Source: an uncultured Bacillota bacterium
Lineage (GTDB): Bacteria; Bacillota_I; Bacilli_A; RFN20; CAG-826
NCBI GenBank assembly: GCA_937876465.1
Contig: CALEHV010000050.1
Span: 1 to 8,848, forward strand
Reading direction: 5' to 3'
Length of the DNA: 8,848 bases
Shown: piece after piece, positions 5,862 to 8,848 of the stretch
Numbering within the stretch: position 1 is the first letter of the stretch
How the letters are laid out: each line of letters opens with the position of its first letter
Position numbers and translations under genes: made by a program
The notes under the pieces: generated by a model
Databases searched by the model: none
Told to the model about the DNA's origin: nothing
Seen by the model: the letters and a program-made list of their open reading frames with translations, nothing else

Positions 5862-6108
5862 ACTGTTTTAATGAATCCAGATATTTCATTTCTTCATCAA
5901 ACATTGTCTCTAATGGGATCATCATACATCTAGCAATTAATCCCATAGTTACAAAGCTGAGTCTACTTGAAGCATGGCCACATTCAATTCTGCTGTAGTG
6001 TTGTCTAGTTAAACCAGTTTCCCTAGAAATTTTACTTACTGAATAATTAAGTTTTAATCTTCTAGAAACTAGATACATTCGATATTGCATGTTTTTGCCC
6101 CTAGACAT
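5851..6108 (-). CDS. XRE-family HTH regulator (second of a tandem pair)
   Basis: The 85-aa protein has one Cro/CI-type HTH (about 20-48: SVSKISRETGLTRQHYSRIECG). A C-terminal segment, LSFVTMGLIARCMMIPLETMF, is the usual helix pair packing against the HTH. It aligns over most of its length with the upstream 83-aa protein: both share MYL-x-S-x-R, then GL-x-x-QHYS-x-IE, then (R/S)-(V/L)-SF-(I/V)-TM, and end EEMKY or AEMKY. They are therefore tandem paralogues that have diverged strongly. Its ATG overlaps the end of the first regulator by eight bases, and its end overlaps the integrase start by 11, so all are one translation-coupled unit. A role in controlling the int-xis operon is inferred. Confidence 0.88.
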   Translation of the reverse strand: MSRGKNMQYRMYLVSRRLKLNYSVSKISRETGLTRQHYSRIECGHASSRLSFVTMGLIARCMMIPLETMFDEEMKYLDSLKQYEE

Positions 6109-6352
6109 AATTTGCTTTATTTCTAGCTTGGTATTTCATTTCAGCTTCTTTAAGTTCGGTAAGTGAAATATCTAAAGCTTCTGAAATCCTACACATAGTA
6201 ATAAAAGAAACTCTTGGTCCTTTTTCGCCATTTTCAATCATTGAGTAATGTTGGAATGCTAAACCAGCTCTAATAGCCACTTCTCTCATAGATAGGCCTT
6301 TAGCTTCTCTAGCGCTATACAAATACATTCTTATTTCATTTCTTTTTCGCAT
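6101..6352 (-). CDS. XRE-family HTH regulator (first of a tandem pair)
   Basis: The 83-aa protein has a canonical XRE HTH: LSMREVAIRAGLAFQHYSMIENGEKGPRVSFITMCRISEALDIS-like spacing, with the HTH at about 20-48 and the support helices after it. It is closer to the family consensus than its tandem partner (GE-K-GP-R at the turn), so it is probably the better DNA binder. An AGGAGG lies six bases before the ATG. It is the first gene of the XRE-XRE-int-xis unit, the usual place for a repressor that controls its own operon. The pair could form heterodimers or act as a repressor/anti-repressor couple; this is speculation from the paralogy. Confidence 0.9.
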   Translation of the reverse strand: MRKRNEIRMYLYSAREAKGLSMREVAIRAGLAFQHYSMIENGEKGPRVSFITMCRISEALDISLTELKEAEMKYQARNKANYV

Positions 6353-6495
6353 GAATAACCTCCTGTTTATTGCTTGATAACCAGAAGTTTACATTTTTAA
6401 AGAAAGAATTTTAATTTACACAGAATTACTAAGTTTCATAATTTTCATTTGTCACCGTTTGTTAAGAAGAAACTTAATCAAACTAGTAAGAATTG
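6353..6495. promoter_or_regulatory. Divergent control region upstream of the XRE-int operon
   Basis: No gene is seen here. On the minus strand a GTGACA hexamer (6455-6450) has only a weak -10 (TAGTAA, 6431-6426) at 18 bases, so the operon promoter is uncertain. Two direct ATGAAA hexamers three bases apart lie between them on the minus strand (about 6448-6434) and could bind a regulator. The 10-mer AATGAAAATT is also present in the upstream palindrome region of the XRE-hsdM promoter near 2214-2223. The right side overlaps the start of the + strand leader promoter. Confidence 0.4.
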
Positions 6496-6556
6496 TGTTA
6501 TTCTAAAACTGCAACTAACGAGATCTTCGTACACTTTGGGTACGGAGATTTTTATT
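6496..6556 (+). ncRNA. Short terminated leader transcript (attenuator or small RNA)
   Basis: An extended -10 box (TG-T-TATTCT, 6496-6504) is followed about 17 bases later by a strong hairpin. The arms ATCTTCGTAC and GTACGGAGAT (6523-6532 and 6540-6549, one wobble pair) enclose a 7-base loop and run into TTTTTATTT. No + strand gene lies upstream for this terminator to serve; all genes to the left run the other way. It must therefore end a transcript of about 40-50 bases starting near 6510. It could be an attenuator ahead of the recombinase genes or a stand-alone small RNA. The hairpin is clear; the promoter is moderately supported. Confidence 0.5.
6521..6556 (+). terminator. Rho-independent terminator in the recombinase leader
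   Basis: A ten-base stem (one G-U pair), extendable by an A-T pair and a G-T wobble, is followed by five T and then ATTT. It lies about 100 bases upstream of the 55-aa gene, ahead of the promoter at 6581-6609. Confidence 0.8.
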
Positions 6557-6580
6557 TATTCTTACGACTGTCTCCACCCA

Positions 6581-6609
6581 TTGTCTATATAGCCGCTTTT
6601 ACTTGATAA
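6581..6609 (+). promoter_or_regulatory. Probable promoter of the serine recombinase operon
   Basis: TTGTCT (6581-6586) and TGATAA (6604-6609) are separated by exactly 17 bases, a near-ideal sigma-A arrangement. Transcription would begin near 6616, giving a leader of about 35 bases that contains the AGGAGG of the 55-aa gene. Confidence 0.6.
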
Positions 6610-6652
6610 GCAAAGCTTAAAGAGTGATTTATATTACAGGAGGTATATCAAA

Positions 6653-6820
6653 ATGGCAGATATAAAAATAGACATTAATGATATTGCTTTAGGAGTATAT
6701 GGTCTTCTACTTAAAAGGAAACTAATAACGCCTGATGAATATCACTTGTTGAAAGACAAGAAAATTAAAACAAAGGAGGAATTAGAAAATGGCGATGGAG
6801 AAGAAAATTCAGATCATTGA
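6653..6820 (+). CDS. Small SHOCT-like protein preceding the serine recombinase
   Basis: This 55-aa protein was read directly from the bases: ATG at 6653, TGA at 6818-6820, AGGAGG seven bases upstream. Its core, LLLKRKLITPDEYHLLKDKKI (about 18-38), has the short-helix pattern 'L-x-x-x-x-L-I-T-x-x-E-Y-x-x-L-K' seen in SHOCT-type oligomerisation motifs. Small ORFs of this kind often precede large serine recombinases in Bacillota elements. It overlaps the recombinase by 32 bases, and its coding sequence contains the recombinase ribosome binding site, so its translation should influence recombinase output. It may be a cofactor or directionality partner, which is inference from position. Confidence 0.7.
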   Translation: MADIKIDINDIALGVYGLLLKRKLITPDEYHLLKDKKIKTKEELENGDGEENSDH

Positions 6821-8528
6821 TGCAGACCCAAATAAAACCATCGATTATCAAAGTCGAGATAAAAACGCTTATCGAAGAGTCGCCGCTTATTGTCGTGTAT
6901 CAACAGATTCAGATGAGCAATTGAATTCGTATGACCAACAAGTTCAAGAATGGAATAACAGATTAACATCAAACCCTAATTACACATTAATTAAGATTTA
7001 TACAGATAAGGGTATTTCAGGAACCAGTGACAAAAACCGTCTAGGTTTCCAAGAAATGATGAATGACGCTAAAGCTGGTAAGTTTGATATGTTGTTCACT
7101 AAATCAATATCGAGGTTTGCGAGAAATACAGCATTAACTCTTGAATCAATTAAAAAGCTAAAAGAATGGGGAGTTGAAGTTTGGTTTGATAATGAAAACA
7201 TGTCTTCTTGGGATCCTAAAAGTGAAGCGATGTTCACTATCATGTCTACTATGGCGCAAGAAGAATCACGTCACATTTCAGAAAACGTTAGATGGACTTT
7301 CCAAAAGAAAATGAAGGAAGGATATGATTTTGTAACCACAAGTAGATTCCTTGGTTATGATAGAGACCCAGAAACAAAACAATTAGTTATTAACGAAGCG
7401 GAAGCAGAAATAGTTAGACTTATCTATGATATGTATTCCGCTGGATATGGCCCTTCCGCGATTTGTAGAGCGTGTGAATCAAGGCATTATAAAACTGGGA
7501 GCGGAAGTGAAAAATGGCTTCAAAGTACTGTTCAAGGAATATTAAGAAATGAAAAATACAAAGGCGACTTAATGCTCCAAAAGACTGTAACGGTTAGTTA
7601 TCTCGATCATAAGAAAGTAGATAATAAAGGCCAAGCAAGAAAATATTATATTGAAAATAATCACCCACCTATCATCAGCAAAGAACAATGGGATTTAGTT
7701 CAAAAGATTATTGCTAAAAGAAGAGACATCACTACCGGTAAAAATAAAGATATGTCGAAATACAACGCAAGACATCCTTTATCCGGAAGAATCATGTGTG
7801 TCCACTGCGGTAACAACTATACAAGAAGGCAATGGATGAATGGTTCTGAAGGACTCAGATTTATGTATCAATGTTCAAAATACATTCATGGTGAACCAGG
7901 AGATAGATGTTCTGCCAAACCAATAAGTGAAAAAATTCTTCTTCAAGCACTTTGTGACATCATGAATAGACTTTGCATTAAAGAAAATAAGGTTTTTGCG
8001 CAGATTTTAAAGAACATCAATGAAGTTTTAGGTAAAAGAAATTTAACGAATACCATCAATGAAAAACTTGCTGAACGTGATAACATCGAAAAAAGACTCA
8101 ATTTCTATTTAGAACAAAAAATGAAATCAAGAGATGAAAATGAACGTTATTATTTAGAAGGCAAATACACCATAGATTTAAGGGATTTGAATAAGCTTGA
8201 TAACGAACTCAAAGATTTAGAAGCTAGACAAATGCAGCAAGAAAACATTGAAAGAAGATTGGAAGTTATTAATCAATTACTTAATGTAAATGAATTAGAA
8301 CCAGATATGCTTTCAATCGATATTGTTGATTCTGTTATTTATAAAATTATTGCGATTGATAAAAGAAATGCTGTCTTTGTAATAAATGTTACTCAAGAGT
8401 TAAATTATCAAGACGTCGTAAATACTAGATCTGACATAACTTATAAAACTCCTATCCTTGTTGGAACTTCCAAAGTAGAAGGGAGACAAAAGTTAGATTA
8501 TTTAAATTACAAAGTCGTAACAATCTAA
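6789..8528 (+). CDS. Large serine recombinase
   Basis: Large serine recombinases integrate and excise mobile elements between attP and attB through a 5'-phosphoserine intermediate. The 579-aa product is complete. The catalytic domain (about 28-175) has Ser38 in YCRVSTDS and the KSISRFARN motif (105-113). The recombinase domain follows (about 185-290, with LGYDRD and LRNEKYKGD). A zinc ribbon comes next, with Cys337, Cys340, Cys362 and Cys374. A long coiled coil (about 407-498) and a C-terminal beta tail complete the protein. The length and order match Tn/ICE-type integrases rather than small invertases. AAGGAGG (6773-6779) is nine bases before the ATG at 6789; another ATG two codons later is less well placed. 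A terminator follows and then a chromosomal-type gene, so it probably marks the end of an integrative element. No catalytic residue is missing. Confidence 0.96.
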   Translation: MAMEKKIQIIDADPNKTIDYQSRDKNAYRRVAAYCRVSTDSDEQLNSYDQQVQEWNNRLTSNPNYTLIKIYTDKGISGTSDKNRLGFQEMMNDAKAGKFDMLFTKSISRFARNTALTLESIKKLKEWGVEVWFDNENMSSWDPKSEAMFTIMSTMAQEESRHISENVRWTFQKKMKEGYDFVTTSRFLGYDRDPETKQLVINEAEAEIVRLIYDMYSAGYGPSAICRACESRHYKTGSGSEKWLQSTVQGILRNEKYKGDLMLQKTVTVSYLDHKKVDNKGQARKYYIENNHPPIISKEQWDLVQKIIAKRRDITTGKNKDMSKYNARHPLSGRIMCVHCGNNYTRRQWMNGSEGLRFMYQCSKYIHGEPGDRCSAKPISEKILLQALCDIMNRLCIKENKVFAQILKNINEVLGKRNLTNTINEKLAERDNIEKRLNFYLEQKMKSRDENERYYLEGKYTIDLRDLNKLDNELKDLEARQMQQENIERRLEVINQLLNVNELEPDMLSIDIVDSVIYKIIAIDKRNAVFVINVTQELNYQDVVNTRSDITYKTPILVGTSKVEGRQKLDYLNYKVVTI

Positions 8529-8549
8529 CGGGCACGGCATTCAAAGAGG

Positions 8550-8576
8550 GCGATCTTAATGATCGCTTTTTCTTTT
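8550..8576 (+). terminator. Rho-independent terminator of the serine recombinase
   Basis: GCGATC and GATCGC (8550-8555 and 8561-8566) enclose a five-base loop, followed by TTTTTCTTTT. It lies 21 bases after the recombinase stop. Confidence 0.9.
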
Positions 8577-8684
8577 GTCATATTTAAAGTTACGAACTGT
8601 TCGCAAGCTGGATATGTTACTTACAACGTTGAAGTGGCGCGGTCGAACCGCTGCAATTTTCATGAATTTTTCCATATTTTGACA
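8577..8684. other. Intergenic block with GC-rich core, candidate attachment region
   Basis: No gene is supported. The part from about 8589 to 8654 is richer in G and C than the sequence on either side. It contains a tight hairpin, GCGGT-CGA-ACCGC (8639-8651). It lies between the terminator of the serine recombinase and the terminator of the rRNA methyltransferase. A large serine integrase usually sits within a few hundred bases of one attachment site, so the element end could be here. The other end is outside the window, so no repeat or core dinucleotide can be checked. Confidence 0.35.
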
Positions 8685-8712
8685 TAAAAAATCGCCTATA
8701 TTTTAAGGCGAT
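8685..8712 (-). terminator. Rho-independent terminator of the rRNA methyltransferase gene
   Basis: ATCGCC and GGCGAT (8691-8696 and 8707-8712) form a six-base stem with a ten-base loop. Read on the minus strand it ends in a run of six T (A at 8686-8691). It is about 45 bases past the methyltransferase stop codon. Confidence 0.85.
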
Positions 8713-8756
8713 AATATTCAAATAAGTTCGATGTAATCGGCACTATTTTGAGTGTA

Positions 8757-8848
8757 CTACTTATCCTTTAATTGCAGTTGAACGACAGTCTCGACGTGAA
8801 ATGTCATCGGGAACATATCGACTGGTTGTATATCGCCAATTTCGTATT
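8757..8848 (-). CDS. rlmD: 23S rRNA (uracil-C5)-methyltransferase, C-terminal end (partial)
   Basis: Only the last 30 or so codons are in the window; the gene continues to the right. The visible tail has the C-terminal signature of the TrmA/RlmD (RumA) family: a G-D-I-Q segment, then PVDMFPMTFHVETVVQL and a short charged end (KDK). The HVETV part is the hallmark that closes the methyltransferase fold in this family. These enzymes methylate U747 and/or U1939 of 23S rRNA with S-adenosylmethionine. RlmD cannot be told from RlmCD or a related paralogue on this fragment. It is the only housekeeping-type gene here. The 3' ends of such genes are reported insertion sites for integrative elements, which fits the neighbouring serine recombinase. 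The C-terminus appears intact. Confidence 0.85.
   Translation of the reverse strand, partial: YEIGDIQPVDMFPMTFHVETVVQLQLKDK

Noticed and set aside
6998..7243. Minus-strand 81-aa frame inside the serine recombinase
   Set aside because: It is antisense to the catalytic domain; nothing recognisable in it.
8636..8655. tRNA-like GGTTCGA motif on the minus strand
   Set aside because: The motif lies in a self-complementary GCGGT/ACCGC hairpin. No T-stem, acceptor or anticodon arms can be drawn around it.
8577..8684. Short open frames through the GC-rich block (both strands)
   Set aside because: They are under 40 codons, lack a ribosome binding site and cross terminators. Treated as non-coding.
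1..8848. Mycoplasma-type code with TGA as tryptophan
   Set aside because: The integrase and the 55-aa gene end in TGA at sensible places, and Trp codons in hsdM are TGG.
1..8848. CRISPR array
   Set aside because: No regularly spaced repeats were seen; the only notable direct repeat is the 13-bp pair around the hsdS half-gene.

Overview
The window is AT-rich (roughly two thirds A/T by eye). It uses strong AGGAGG-type ribosome binding sites, ends genes with TGA as well as TAA/TAG, and encodes Trp with TGG, so it follows the standard bacterial code. Protein families and style point to a low-GC Bacillota genome, possibly an uncultured gut Bacilli/Erysipelotrichia-like lineage; the exact taxon cannot be read from the sequence. 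Apart from the extreme right edge, the content looks accessory: restriction-modification, two classes of site-specific recombinase, small regulators, a phage packaging-like protein and unrecognised small genes.

Layout. 1-496: a half-length type I specificity gene (one target recognition domain) on the + strand, flanked by a 13-bp direct repeat. The right copy of the repeat ends exactly at the hsdM stop codon. 465-2145: a minus-strand pair, a small XRE regulator overlapping hsdM, behind a promoter whose -10 box lies in an inverted repeat. 2146-2351: that promoter, a GC-rich patch and a minus-strand terminator. 2352-2816: a small terminase (TerS)-like protein. 2817-3060: intergenic, with a second minus-strand terminator. 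3061-4702: four small minus-strand genes of unknown function. 4763-6352: a tightly overlapping minus-strand module of two paralogous XRE proteins, a complete tyrosine recombinase and an excisionase-like protein. 6353-6652: divergent control region with a short terminated leader and a good promoter for the + strand. 6653-8528: a 55-aa protein overlapping a complete large serine recombinase, then a terminator. 8577-8756: probable boundary region. 8757-8848: C-terminus of a chromosomal RlmD-type 23S rRNA methyltransferase on the minus strand.

How it may work together (inference). The large serine recombinase beside a housekeeping rRNA methyltransferase is the usual picture of one end of an integrative element, so most of the window is probably cargo inside such an element. 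The XRE-XRE-int-xis module followed by small genes and a TerS-like gene, with no capsid or large terminase genes visible, resembles a phage satellite or a remnant of one. The hsdM locus has its expected downstream hsdS replaced by an inverted half-gene joined precisely at a short repeat. This is the signature of a shuffling (phase-variable) specificity locus, and the nearby tyrosine recombinase is a candidate for driving it. hsdR and any complete hsdS are not in the window.
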